Shown one piece after another: positions 33,132-41,860 of a DNA stretch of 41,997 nucleotides; the first letter of the stretch is position 1, and each line of letters opens with the position of its first letter. The DNA is from Methanoregula sp. UBA247 (GTDB lineage Archaea > Halobacteriota > Methanomicrobia > Methanomicrobiales > Methanospirillaceae), in assembly GCA_002495055.1 (NCBI GenBank), contig DADR01000054.1, forward strand, positions 14,510 to 56,506, in the 5' to 3' direction. The position numbers and the translations under genes were made by a program. The notes beneath the pieces are model-generated. The model saw only the letters and a list, made by a program, of their open reading frames with translations, did not search any database and was not told the DNA's origin.

Positions 33132-33461
33132 TTCAAAAACCTTACAGTGTAATACCGTTTACCTGTGATAAAAAGATCACGCTGGATTGTATCTGAATGT
33201 ATCCCGTTTTTTCGTTCTCTTATGAAGGAGCATGATGACACCCAGCACTACGACGGCGCACTCTTAAGAAACCCTGTCAGTCTCTGCATTTCATTCCCTT
33301 TTTCCTGGGGGGGATATCCCCGGTTAACAGCCCTGTAACCCCGGGGAGTAATCTCACCAGTAACCACTGGCCGGTTTCATACAGAATTAAACAGCCAGTA
33401 TTAGGCAGTCCTGCTAAACCCAAGACCAAATATTCATCAGCTTTCCTGCACCTGTCACTGT
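33132..33461. other. Divergent intergenic region with strong hairpin
   Basis: No gene is seen. It contains the promoters of uspA (minus) and DUF1622 (plus). For DUF1622, AAATAT near 33427 lies about 30 bases before the ATG and no Shine-Dalgarno is present, suggesting a leaderless message. A hairpin is at 33318-33346. Confidence 0.5.
33318..33346. other. Long GC-rich hairpin
   Basis: CCCCGGTTAACAG (33318-33330) can pair with CTGTAACCCCGGGG (33333-33346) with small bulges and a two-base loop. A perfect palindrome GGGGATATCCCC (33309-33320) overlaps its left side. It could be a terminator remnant, a regulator site for the divergent genes, or part of a small RNA. Confidence 0.5.
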
Positions 33462-33797
33462 ATGGAATTGCCGGCAATCTTTGACATCATCTATTTTTTC
33501 GCATTTATACTGGGAATTGCCGGGGCAGCCCTCATTATATACGGAGGGCTGAAATCCCTCATCAAGGTCCTGATGCTGGAAATAGGGAAAAGTCCCTATA
33601 CCTATAACCAGATCCGACGGGAACTGACCGACAAGATAGTCTTCGGTCTTGAATTTCTGATTGCAGCTGATATCCTGACAACGTTTACCACTCCGACACA
33701 GGAAGAGCTGATAAATCTCGCGGTGGTAGTTGTTATCCGGACGATACTTGGCTATTTCCTCTCAAGGGAAGCAGCAGAATTCGAACTTCAGGGATAA
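33462..33797 (+). CDS. DUF1622 membrane protein
   Basis: 111 residues with three TM helices (about 5-27, 58-75, 84-103) and a conserved basic cytoplasmic loop (IRRELTDKIVFGLEFLIAADIL) typical of DUF1622. Function unknown. Family members occur singly in bacteria and archaea. It faces the minus-strand methyltransferase-like gene, whose 3' end lies 14 bases away. Confidence 0.88.
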   Translation: MELPAIFDIIYFFAFILGIAGAALIIYGGLKSLIKVLMLEIGKSPYTYNQIRRELTDKIVFGLEFLIAADILTTFTTPTQEELINLAVVVVIRTILGYFLSREAAEFELQG

Positions 33798-33811
33798 GAA
33801 AAAGTATACCT

Positions 33812-34648
33812 TTATTTCGTCACCAGATGGCAGACCCAGCGATCGTAGAGGGGATCAGCAGGATTTTCGTTCACGGTGACTGACCTGTCCATTGCCGTTC
33901 CCCACTCCTGGACAATCATCGCCTCCTTCTCAGTGCCAACAGTGATCAGTGTTTCATGGGTAACCTTGCATAATTCGCTGGTTATCCGTTCCCACATGTC
34001 CTGGTTGAAACTGTTGAACTCCCCGGCCATGATTGCGACTCCTTTTGGTACGGGTTCGATGTACCGGGACGCGATAGTCGCATCGATCCACATCGTCTCT
34101 TTTGGGATCAGCCGCTTTTCGGTAAGGCCCCGGGATAGGAGGTACTCATCATTGTCATAGGAAAGGGGAGAAAATCCAAGGTCACGCAGTACTGCCGAAC
34201 CGACACCGGATCCGCAACAGCAGTCAATGCAGGTCTCTCCCTTGCCCTTTCCCCAGACGCTGTCGATGAAATCTGTTAAGATTCCATGCCGCTTGGGATT
34301 CAGATCATCAATTGACGGGGGAACATGAGCAACCAGGGCGTTACTGAAGTACTCGCGTACTGCCCCTGCCCAGATTGCCCGGTCCTCCTGGAATATCTCG
34401 CCATTCACATTCTCGAAGAGCTCGATGAGGGCAACCGAAGGATTCCTGCAGAGGAACGAACCGGCAATCCAGCCATCCGATCCCCTGAACGCCAGTGCTA
34501 ACGGTTCTTCATGTTCATCCAGCAGCAGGCGCCCTTCATCACTTCTGGTCGCTGCAAGGATTGCATTGTGCCGGGAATCCGTAAGTGCAGAGAATTCCGG
34601 TTCAATGAACCTGACCTCATCGACACCAAGAATCTCTGCGGCGCTCAT
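33812..34648 (-). CDS. SAM-methyltransferase-like protein of unknown substrate
   Basis: 278 residues. An N-terminal domain of about 110 residues has no recognised fold. A Rossmann-like domain then starts with C-I-D-C-C-C-G-S-G-x-G (140-150), which fits methyltransferase motif I with an unusual cysteine cluster, followed by LSYDND (motif II acidic end). No DPPY- or NPPF-type catalytic motif is visible, so it may bind SAM without a known target type. It seems restricted to methanogens (inference). ATG at 34648 overlaps the stop of the bactofilin-like gene by four bases. Confidence 0.72.
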   Translation of the reverse strand: MSAAEILGVDEVRFIEPEFSALTDSRHNAILAATRSDEGRLLLDEHEEPLALAFRGSDGWIAGSFLCRNPSVALIELFENVNGEIFQEDRAIWAGAVREYFSNALVAHVPPSIDDLNPKRHGILTDFIDSVWGKGKGETCIDCCCGSGVGSAVLRDLGFSPLSYDNDEYLLSRGLTEKRLIPKETMWIDATIASRYIEPVPKGVAIMAGEFNSFNQDMWERITSELCKVTHETLITVGTEKEAMIVQEWGTAMDRSVTVNENPADPLYDRWVCHLVTK

Positions 34649-35490
34649 GAACCCCGCTCAATCCGCATGCCATGCGGTGCTTCAATCGTCCCGTCAATCC
34701 TGGCCTCTTCATGAAGCACAAGGGACTTTGCAATCACGTCCCCCAGAATATGGGCTCCTTTCCTGACGTAGACCGTGCTGCTGCTCTCCACGTTCCCGTG
34801 AATCGTGACGCCGTCGACAACCGTTATGCGGTTTTTGGCCCGGAGACTGCCGAAAATAACCGTGTTCTGCTGGACATCAATGGAACCGGCCCGTATATTG
34901 CCGTGGAGCCGGCACCCTTTCCCGATCTTCATGGTGGATGGAACGGAGAAGAGTTTGAGGTTCAGCTTCGAACGGGCGGGAATCATGAGCGGGATCTCCA
35001 TCTTCTCCTCATCGTCCGAGAACAGGTCATCAAGGATCCGGTCCAGTTCTTTTTCGTTTTCTATCCTCAGAAGGGTCATTAAGTAGATGATGATGAACAT
35101 GAACACCGGCATCGGGTTTCTGACTTCCACATCACCCTTTGCATCGAATCCCTCTTTGATCTCGACTTTTTCCCCGATGTCAAGTGCCCCGGCAACGACC
35201 AGTTTGCCGGCTATCTTCACCCCTTCACCAATATAGGCGTCCTGCTTGGCGATCACATCATTTCCCACTTCACACCAGTTTCCGATCCGCACATCGCCGT
35301 TTGCCCAGACATATTCGCGAATCTTTGACGACTCCCCCACATATACATCGGCTCCCCGTAATCCGTAGTCGATCTGGCAGAATTCCCCGATAACAATGTT
35401 CCGGTCAGTCTTGATGCTATGCTCCTGCAGTTCTGTCCCGTCAGGGAGCAGGCAATGCTTATGCCAGTTTTTTACGGCTCTCTCTTTCAT
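34645..35490 (-). CDS. Bactofilin-like polymer-forming protein with hexapeptide-type repeats
   Basis: 281 residues from ATG at 35490, with GGGGGA just before it; an earlier GTG inside apgM is rejected. Two beta-helix segments (about 30-130 and 185-275) have repeated I/V-x-G-x-x-x turns such as DVRIGNWCEVGNDVIAKQD and GNIRAGSIDVQQNTVIFGS. A hydrophobic stretch (about 128-145, MPVFMFIIIYLMTLL) and an acidic linker separate them. Bactofilins self-assemble into filaments on membranes, and here a membrane-anchored scaffold is plausible. The right-handed helix could instead be an acyltransferase fold, but catalytic His signatures are not seen. Middle gene of the ApgM-bactofilin-methyltransferase operon, overlapping the 3' end of apgM. 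Confidence 0.8.
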   Translation of the reverse strand: MKERAVKNWHKHCLLPDGTELQEHSIKTDRNIVIGEFCQIDYGLRGADVYVGESSKIREYVWANGDVRIGNWCEVGNDVIAKQDAYIGEGVKIAGKLVVAGALDIGEKVEIKEGFDAKGDVEVRNPMPVFMFIIIYLMTLLRIENEKELDRILDDLFSDDEEKMEIPLMIPARSKLNLKLFSVPSTMKIGKGCRLHGNIRAGSIDVQQNTVIFGSLRAKNRITVVDGVTIHGNVESSSTVYVRKGAHILGDVIAKSLVLHEEARIDGTIEAPHGMRIERGS

Positions 35491-35509
35491 CGGTCCCCCA
35501 GAATTTTCA

Positions 35510-36745
35510 TTATGCACCGAATTTATGTGCCTTATTTATCAGGTCGATCGCTGTTGGCAGGAGTGCTGCACCGCAAATCCGGTTAAGTCCTCCCCGTGCA
35601 CAGGAAAATTCATCGAACGTTTTCACATCATCGACCCGCACACCCTCGCCATGAATCAGCACCGGCACAGGATCAGCGCTGTGATCCTTGATGGTGCAGG
35701 GTGTGGAATGATCGGCACAAATGACAATGATGCAGTCCTGGAGATCCAGCAGGGGGGCTAAGGCAGTATCAGTTTTTGTAATAAAATCCCGTTTTTGCCC
35801 GGCAAGCCCGTCGTGCCCGGACTCATCTGCTCCTTTGATGTTGACCAGTACAAAATCTCTGGTCTTCAGTTCGGCTATCGCCGCAGCAATCTTGCCGGGG
35901 ATGTTGCTGTCCTGCGACCCGGTGATTCCCGGTACCGGGACCGGGGAAAGCCCGACAGCATTGCCGATACCCTTAATCAGGCTCGCTGCCGAGATCACGC
36001 TGCCGGAAATCCCGTATTTCTTTGAGAACGGTTCAAAATGTCCCATTTCACCGGCTCCCCTCATCAACACGATGTTTGCCGGGGTCAATCCCTTGGTTAA
36101 CCGTTCCTTGTTGAGGGGGTGATCGAAGAGGATTTTTGTGGACTGCCGGATAAACTCGTTGCAGACAGCAGCGGTCTTTTCATCGTCAGCGGTCTGTTTG
36201 AGTGGTTTTACCTGCAGTGGTGTGACACCGTCTTTTTTTGGATCATTGGACCCGACGCAATGCCCGAGACCCTCTCCTTTAAATGCCAGCGAAGCCCGGT
36301 GACCTGCACCGGACCGGAACCTGAACTCAACCCCGTATTTAGAGAGATCCACTCCTTTTTGGATTGCCGTGCTCAGGCCCGTGGTATCATGGATCCGTCC
36401 GGCACGCCGATCAGTAATGATCCCGTCGTGTGAAATGGTTGCATAATTGCACCGGAACCCGATCATCCCCGGTTCCATAGAGATACCCGTACCCTCGCAT
36501 TCAAGGGGACCTCTTCCGGTATAATAGGTATAGGGATTATATCCCAGCAGGGCAAGATGTGCGGTATCTGAACCCGGGCGGACTCCTGCGGCAATCGTAT
36601 CCATAATACCGCAGATCCCTTCGCGCGCGAGACGGTCCAGGACAGGTTTTTTCGCCGCAGCAAGCGGGGTAAGTCCTCCGAGCTCAGGACACGGTCGATC
36701 AGATATGCCGTCGAGAACGACAAAGAGGATCTTTTGAGCAGTCAT
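35510..36745 (-). CDS. apgM: Archaeal 2,3-bisphosphoglycerate-independent phosphoglycerate mutase
   Basis: 411 residues, the usual length for ApgM. The alkaline-phosphatase superfamily metal sites are present: D12 in VVLDGISDRP, S59 in GSDTAH (phospho-serine nucleophile) and CADHSTPC near the C-terminus. It interconverts 3- and 2-phosphoglycerate in glycolysis and gluconeogenesis, using two metal ions. It is first of a three-gene minus-strand operon. The next ATG lies 20 bases inside its 3' end, so the two downstream genes are likely co-translated. Confidence 0.96.
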   Translation of the reverse strand: MTAQKILFVVLDGISDRPCPELGGLTPLAAAKKPVLDRLAREGICGIMDTIAAGVRPGSDTAHLALLGYNPYTYYTGRGPLECEGTGISMEPGMIGFRCNYATISHDGIITDRRAGRIHDTTGLSTAIQKGVDLSKYGVEFRFRSGAGHRASLAFKGEGLGHCVGSNDPKKDGVTPLQVKPLKQTADDEKTAAVCNEFIRQSTKILFDHPLNKERLTKGLTPANIVLMRGAGEMGHFEPFSKKYGISGSVISAASLIKGIGNAVGLSPVPVPGITGSQDSNIPGKIAAAIAELKTRDFVLVNIKGADESGHDGLAGQKRDFITKTDTALAPLLDLQDCIIVICADHSTPCTIKDHSADPVPVLIHGEGVRVDDVKTFDEFSCARGGLNRICGAALLPTAIDLINKAHKFGA

Positions 36746-36990
36746 TCGTATGGAATGGTTGGATGCGCGGACTAATTATGTTTCCCGGTACGTATACCGG
36801 AAACACAAGGTAAAATCCGATACTATCCTTGGTCTGACCATAATATTCCCCTTGTTTTTTTGATTTTTTATCCCCCTGAAAAGGTAGTTACACCTCTTCT
36901 CCCGTGAGGCGCTCTAGCAAAACCACGAAAGGACCGGAATCACAGCAAAGAAATATCCAGGGAATCAGATAACAACATTTTTTATTTTTT

Positions 36991-38343
36991 ATGAATTATT
37001 CTCAATGCATGCGTCTGCTGACTATAATTGTCATGCTTTTTCTTCTTTTTGTTGCAGTTGCCCCGGTTGCCGCTCTCGATCTCAAGACTATTGATATTGT
37101 AGTTGACAGGAACGGGGATGCGCTGATGAAAGTCTCGTATTCAAATAATCTCCTTGAAACCGCAGCAATCGTCACCAATTATGGTGATATAAGACAGAAA
37201 GTTGAGGACCGGTTTTCCGATGCAATAGGAAAAGACTCCACCACCCGGTGTATCGGCCCCGGCTCAACAGTATTTTCCATCAGAAATTTCGCGGAAAGGA
37301 GCGGGAACACCTTCACTACTCCTCGTATGGACCTGGGAAAAATACCGGATGGAATGGGGTATTCATTTGGATTTATCGGGGTGGGGGATGTGAGCCCGGA
37401 CATTACCCTGGCGTTTCCTGATAATACCAGCAGGCAGTTCTCCCAAAGCACCATTATTCCCCTTGTCACCTATACGCTCAGTTCTGATGGCGTCACACGG
37501 GCACCTCCCATTTTGCCTGATGAAATGCAGTGCGGTACACCGGCAGACCTGATCGCGGTTAAAAAACCGTTTGCCGCAGTCGCAACAGGTATTGCGGTCG
37601 CGATGATTGCAGGAAATATGGCAGCGGGTGCAGCTTCAACAGCCCAATCAGCGTTCATGGGGAAAATCACCGCATTTTTCCAGAAACTGTTTGGTTCCAT
37701 TGTCACCAGCAGGCTCTCAACCGAAGAGGTGAAACGACGGAAACTGTCAGCTAAAAACCGAAACAGTGTTTTTTTAGGATTCTCGGCGATTGAAATCCTT
37801 GCAGCTGTTACCGGAGCCGTAATATTTGGTTTTTCTTTTATGGTGGCCAAAGGAACCTGGCTGGATCCGAATACGTTCTCCATCTTTTTCATTGTATCCG
37901 GTTTTGGGATCGCCATCCATGAAATGGCACACCGGTTTGTTGCCAGCCGCAACAAAGGTATTTCAGAGTTCAAGTTCTGGGAACTTGGTACCGTGATCAT
38001 GCTGGTTACCGGTGGACTGTTTGGTCTGGTCTTTGCCAAACCCTACAGGACGGTCATCAGTAACGCGGCGACCCTTGAAAAGCGATCCATGGGCATTATT
38101 ATGCTCGCAGGTCCGGTAATCAGTGTTGTTCTTGCGCTGCTGTTCCTTGCATTGATTCCCCTGGGGGGAATATATTCAGATATCGGGAATGCCGGTTTTT
38201 CCGTGAACCTGCTCTCGGCGGTCTATGCGATGATGCCGTTTAATCCAATGGATGGCGAAAAAATTTTTTCATGGAGCCATGCACGATGGGCACTGGTCTT
38301 CGTCCCACTTTTCCTATTCTATATCCTCATCCTGCTCCATTAA
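36991..38343 (+). CDS. Site-2-protease-like membrane metalloprotease with exported sensor domain
   Basis: 450 residues. A signal peptide or TM (about 8-28) is followed by an extracytoplasmic region (about 30-185) without a recognised domain, and TM helices from about 190 onward. The M50 active site is complete: HEMAH (310-314) in a membrane helix and N-P-M-D-G (418-422). These intramembrane proteases cut membrane-bound regulators or process proteins. The exported N-terminal part could sense or present a substrate (inference). The ATG at 36991 follows a T-rich tract and has no ribosome-binding site. An in-frame ATG six codons later is possible. The gene stands alone and ends in a hairpin/T7 terminator. 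Confidence 0.85.
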   Translation: MNYSQCMRLLTIIVMLFLLFVAVAPVAALDLKTIDIVVDRNGDALMKVSYSNNLLETAAIVTNYGDIRQKVEDRFSDAIGKDSTTRCIGPGSTVFSIRNFAERSGNTFTTPRMDLGKIPDGMGYSFGFIGVGDVSPDITLAFPDNTSRQFSQSTIIPLVTYTLSSDGVTRAPPILPDEMQCGTPADLIAVKKPFAAVATGIAVAMIAGNMAAGAASTAQSAFMGKITAFFQKLFGSIVTSRLSTEEVKRRKLSAKNRNSVFLGFSAIEILAAVTGAVIFGFSFMVAKGTWLDPNTFSIFFIVSGFGIAIHEMAHRFVASRNKGISEFKFWELGTVIMLVTGGLFGLVFAKPYRTVISNAATLEKRSMGIIMLAGPVISVVLALLFLALIPLGGIYSDIGNAGFSVNLLSAVYAMMPFNPMDGEKIFSWSHARWALVFVPLFLFYILILLH

Positions 38344-38379
38344 CACTACCCGGTGCCCCCTTTTTGGCGGGATGAACAT

Positions 38380-38403
38380 CCCCACAAGGGGCCCCCTTTT
38401 TTT
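38380..38403 (+). terminator. Hairpin plus T7 terminator after the membrane protease
   Basis: CCCC-ACAA-GGGG followed by CCCCC and T7 (38397-38403). A second small stem GGGAT-GAAC-ATCCC lies just before it. Confidence 0.6.
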
Positions 38404-38531
38404 AAAATAGGCAATCGGTCCCGGTCCGGAGAGAAATAAGCATAAAAAAAGGGAAAAACAGCCCCGGACTTTTTTTTCTCCCTTGAGTGTCCGGTTCCCC
38501 AGGGAGGATTTTTCCTTCCTGCCTGTCCTGG

Positions 38532-38927
38532 TCAGGGAATGCAGGACGGACAGTACGAAAGGAGATGCACAAAACCGTAATCAATCAGTACCGCAACCGC
38601 ACCAATGGCAATCCCCGTTACACCGAGCCGGTCCTTTTTGATGAGAGGGAAAATGCCAAGAATCACTGCTGCACCTGCTAAAATATAGGGGATGATAAAG
38701 AATGACGCAATTCCGCAGATGATGCTTGAAAAAAGGAAGAGCTTCTCTGTTTTACTCCTTATGACAGGCACCCCCACAACCGCAGGAGGTGTTTGAGGGT
38801 ACTCAGCCGCGCCTGCCGGGAGCGGTTGTACCGTGCCGGTTCTCAGGGGTTTTTTTAACGGGTTTCCGCAGTTCCCGCAGAAGTTGCTGGTATCTTTATT
38901 TTTCCACCCGCATTCACCGCAGAACAA
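38532..38927 (-). CDS. Zinc-ribbon membrane protein
   Basis: 131 residues from TTG at 38927, supported by GGTGA six bases upstream. An N-terminal zinc ribbon C-x2-C ... C-x2-C (CGECGWKNKDTSNFCGNCG) is followed by a Pro/Ala linker (about 30-55). Two or three hydrophobic helices (about 62-92 and 98-124) resemble DUF4190-type membrane segments. The C-terminal CPSC adds two more cysteines. Unknown function. Such zinc-ribbon-plus-TM proteins are common in archaea and often poorly conserved. Confidence 0.78.
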   Translation of the reverse strand: MFCGECGWKNKDTSNFCGNCGNPLKKPLRTGTVQPLPAGAAEYPQTPPAVVGVPVIRSKTEKLFLFSSIICGIASFFIIPYILAGAAVILGIFPLIKKDRLGVTGIAIGAVAVLIDYGFVHLLSYCPSCIP

Positions 38928-39219
38928 ACCTTTTCACCACGCGATATTATTTCCTTGTTTTCATATGAACATTGTGATTTTACCGGTGTTTGCGCACCTT
39001 TGAGGAAAAGTATCAGCAGATTTCATGAACTGGTCCATATTGGCAGGCAGGGTGGGAAAAGCTCAAAGACGATATCTGTGAAAAAAAACGTAACCGAAAG
39101 CAATCACCTGATATGCCAGGGTATGCAAACGATCTGCATATTTTCTGTCCGTATCGGGAAGACAAATGGTAAAAAATTGTTAGCAATCTTCTGGCATTTG
39201 AAGAATGCCGGTTTTATGC

Positions 39220-39825
39220 TTATAGGGTGGAGATCCGTGCTGCAACGGGTTCGACCTTGGATTTGATGATCTCAACCCTGCGGGTCGGGTAAATGGTCTT
39301 AACTGCCTTAAAGAGATCCCGGGAGATCTCTCCGGACACAATCCCGTTGAGGAGTGTGGTCAGGTCCCATGCTGCTGCCTGGGAGGCGACCGCGTCCGTT
39401 ATTGCCTTTCTGATGGCATGCTCCTGGGTAATGTTTGCACGGGCAAATGTGTAGCAGCTGATAGTCAGCCGCACTTTCTTGCCGTCTTTTGTGAGGAGCG
39501 GAACCTGGCAGTCCACGCGTGAGCTCCGGCGCTTGACGAGCGAGCGGAGGTAGTCCCGGGTTACTTCGTGTCCGACAAATTCAGTATATGCCGCATCCCC
39601 GGTCACTGTGGCGATCTTAAAGCTCATCTTGATGTGCTGTTTGGCGTAATCATTCACGATCTCGCCGAGCGTTGCCTGCATGATCCTGCCGACTACGCTC
39701 TCAGCATCGTTTGCAATGGTGTCACCGATGTACGCCTTGCCGAGGTTGTCGGGGACGTGCACCTTGAACCAGCTTTTGGCCTTCCAGCCTTCTACTCTTC
39801 TTCCAACCTGTTTTTTCTTTGCCAT
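39220..39825 (-). CDS. rps3ae: 30S ribosomal protein S3Ae (eS1)
   Basis: 201 residues. MAKKKQVGRRVEGWKAKSWF at the N-terminus and the TVTGDAAYTEFVGHEVTRDYLRSL-type core mark eS1, which sits at the mRNA exit of the small subunit. ATG at 39825 preceded by GGTGAT. Last gene of the conserved archaeal set rps15-DHH-pcc1-rps3ae. A perfect 14-base palindrome lies just before its ribosome-binding site. Confidence 0.97.
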   Translation of the reverse strand: MAKKKQVGRRVEGWKAKSWFKVHVPDNLGKAYIGDTIANDAESVVGRIMQATLGEIVNDYAKQHIKMSFKIATVTGDAAYTEFVGHEVTRDYLRSLVKRRSSRVDCQVPLLTKDGKKVRLTISCYTFARANITQEHAIRKAITDAVASQAAAWDLTTLLNGIVSGEISRDLFKAVKTIYPTRRVEIIKSKVEPVAARISTL

Positions 39826-39852
39826 GGTATCACCTGGAGGATATCCTCCCTG

Positions 39853-40155
39853 TTATTTTTGCACGTGCCTTTTTTCCGGGCTGTGTGCCCGGTGTCTGGC
39901 GGGTGCTTTCTTGTTATTAAGATCTTCTGGCCTGGGTGAAAAAGACGAACACGCGTCCTCTGCAATAGCCAGATTCATGAGATAGTCATCCATTGATGCG
40001 ATGACCGACCGGAGCTGTGTGCCGGTCAGTAACGTCGTGACGTGATCACCCTCTGCAGTTGTGGTCATGCTGGTGAGGTTATCCGGCGCTAATGCCGATG
40101 CAACACACTGTGCATTCCTGTGCACGGTAGTGATCCTGCCCTTGATCTGCATCAT
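39853..40155 (-). CDS. pcc1: KEOPS complex subunit Pcc1
   Basis: 100 residues. The Pcc1 pattern is clear: a strand GRITTVHRNAQCVASALAPDN, strands in the middle, and the helix SVIASMDDYLMNLAIAED. Pcc1 dimerises and helps KEOPS (Kae1, Bud32, Cgi121) place the threonylcarbamoyl group on A37 of tRNAs. After about residue 72 a basic, low-complexity tail extends the protein beyond the usual length of about 75-80. The ATG overlaps the stop of the DHH gene by four bases (ATGA). The position between DHH and S3Ae is the standard archaeal one. Confidence 0.9.
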   Translation of the reverse strand: MMQIKGRITTVHRNAQCVASALAPDNLTSMTTTAEGDHVTTLLTGTQLRSVIASMDDYLMNLAIAEDACSSFSPRPEDLNNKKAPARHRAHSPEKRHVQK

Positions 40156-41381
40156 GATGCAAACGCCTCCTGCCAGCCTTTGGTGAACAGTCCCATCTTT
40201 CCGTAAGGAATGGTTGCCCCGGCCCTGCGGATGTGTCCCCCGCCATTACCCCCGCATGCAGCGGCAAGAGAACTGACCAGTGGCCCGAGCTCTTTTTCGA
40301 TACCTGCCGGACAACGTGCCGAGATTTTGCAGGAGTCCCCGGTATGTGCATACACAAGAACCGGCCACATGTTCATCAGGTCACGGGTAAGGATATCGGC
40401 GATATCGCTGGTCAGGGTAACGTCCTGCACCTCATAAATGATGGCGGAACCTTCAGCGGGATGTACGTTCCTGATCGCGTCGATCACGTTCAGGCGGTGC
40501 TTCCGCGCAATTTCCCAGGCCTGGTCGAGATAGTGGGAAGATCGCAGGGTCAGTGTTGCCCCGATATCCCCATGACCGGTTTTCCCGCAGGCATCAATCA
40601 CTGAAGCGAGTGCGTGGGCATCTTCAATCACCTCACGCTGGAGGTGGTAGGTATCTCCGTAGACCGACTCCAGGCTTGCCCGTGTCGTGTTCGGGGCTGA
40701 TTCCAGAACTATCCTCGAGAGCAGGGTGTCAAGCCGGCTCACATTTTCACCTTTTGCCTGGTCGTGTGCCTGGTCGACAATATCCGCAATAACCTGTTCT
40801 GTACCACTGATGCCATCGAGGTAGGGGCTGGTTGCCATGTACCACCGTTCGGTCATGTCCCTGCCCGGGAGGGTAAGCCCGCGGTCTGGAACGATGATGC
40901 CGTCAGTGATACCTTCATTGAAGATCTCGAGGTTTTTCCCCGTCATTTCCTGGCCGTCACCGATGATGCCCGGTATAACGAGCCCTGCAAGGTCACGGTT
41001 GTCTCCCATCTTCTGGGCGACACAATACGCCATCCCCGCAGCGGACAATTCCCAGTCACCGTCAATTCCTGCCAGTCTCGGGTTTGCGTGGAACGCCCCC
41101 TCGAATTTCGGCATATGGTGATCGACCACTATCGTTTCAACGGGAAGGTCGGCGATTCCTGCCCCGAGGTCGCAGAGCAGGTGAGCGCTGTCTCCTTTCA
41201 GCTCTGCAGGATTGACCTCCTGACAGATTCTTAAACGGAAACGGATACCCGCACGCATCATCGCCTGGCAGAGGATCGAACCAGCAGCTATGCCGTCTGC
41301 ATCATGGTGTGCGCAGACCTCGACAAACTCCTGGCGCCGGATCTCTTCTGCGACTCTTTCTGCGATGGTGTCAACGGGCAT
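40152..41381 (-). CDS. DHH/DHHA1 phosphoesterase (archaeal RecJ-like)
   Basis: 409 residues. The DHH motifs are complete: HHDADG (25-30), DLG (71-73) and VVDHH (86-89). The C-terminal DHHA1 domain has CGGNGGGHIRRAGATIP (376 on). These match the RecJ-like archaeal family, some members of which are exonucleases or nuclease-dead partners of the replication helicase (GAN/Cdc45-like). The first motif reads H-H-D-A-D rather than D-H-D-x-D, so one metal ligand differs and the activity is uncertain. It is coupled downstream to pcc1 and follows rps15 by about 20 bases. Confidence 0.92.
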   Translation of the reverse strand: MPVDTIAERVAEEIRRQEFVEVCAHHDADGIAAGSILCQAMMRAGIRFRLRICQEVNPAELKGDSAHLLCDLGAGIADLPVETIVVDHHMPKFEGAFHANPRLAGIDGDWELSAAGMAYCVAQKMGDNRDLAGLVIPGIIGDGQEMTGKNLEIFNEGITDGIIVPDRGLTLPGRDMTERWYMATSPYLDGISGTEQVIADIVDQAHDQAKGENVSRLDTLLSRIVLESAPNTTRASLESVYGDTYHLQREVIEDAHALASVIDACGKTGHGDIGATLTLRSSHYLDQAWEIARKHRLNVIDAIRNVHPAEGSAIIYEVQDVTLTSDIADILTRDLMNMWPVLVYAHTGDSCKISARCPAGIEKELGPLVSSLAAACGGNGGGHIRRAGATIPYGKMGLFTKGWQEAFAS

Positions 41382-41401
41382 GGGTATCTCAGACGATAGT
41401 A

Positions 41402-41860
41402 TTACCTGGACAACAGGATCTCTGTGGTCTCTGGTTTGTAGATGAATTCCTGGGGCAGCTTCTTTGTTCCCCGGTAGTACCGCACGAGGCGACGGATCTT
41501 GGATTCGACCAGGTTCATCTGCCGCTTGTTGTGCAGGTCTTTCTTGTTCTCGCTCAGGTGCTTGCGCAGCCCGAGTGCTTTTATCATGAGGTCGCGGAGA
41601 TCTTCTGGGATCTCGGATGCAACCTTGTTCTCTTTCAAAACATCCCCGATACGCTTACCGAGGGCAAGTTTTACGTCAGGGACGCCATAGCGGTCCCTGA
41701 GGACAAGCCCAATTTTGCTGCTCGATGCGCCTTCCTTGCGGAGATCCAGGATCACTTTGGTGATCGCCTTTGCGTCCGTATTGGACCACGCAGGTGCCTG
41801 TTTCCGGTGGGGGCGGACAGAGCATGACTTGCCTCTTCTTCGAGCATGCATTCGTGCCAT
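41402..41860 (-). CDS. rps15: 30S ribosomal protein S15 (uS15)
   Basis: 152 residues, archaeal S15 with the long N-terminal extension (MARMHARRRGKSCSVRPHRK) and the helical core ending LVRYYRGTKKLPQEFIY. It binds the central domain of 16S rRNA. ATG at 41860 with AAGGAGG five bases upstream. First gene of the ribosomal/DHH/KEOPS operon. Confidence 0.98.
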   Translation of the reverse strand: MARMHARRRGKSCSVRPHRKQAPAWSNTDAKAITKVILDLRKEGASSSKIGLVLRDRYGVPDVKLALGKRIGDVLKENKVASEIPEDLRDLMIKALGLRKHLSENKKDLHNKRQMNLVESKIRRLVRYYRGTKKLPQEFIYKPETTEILLSR

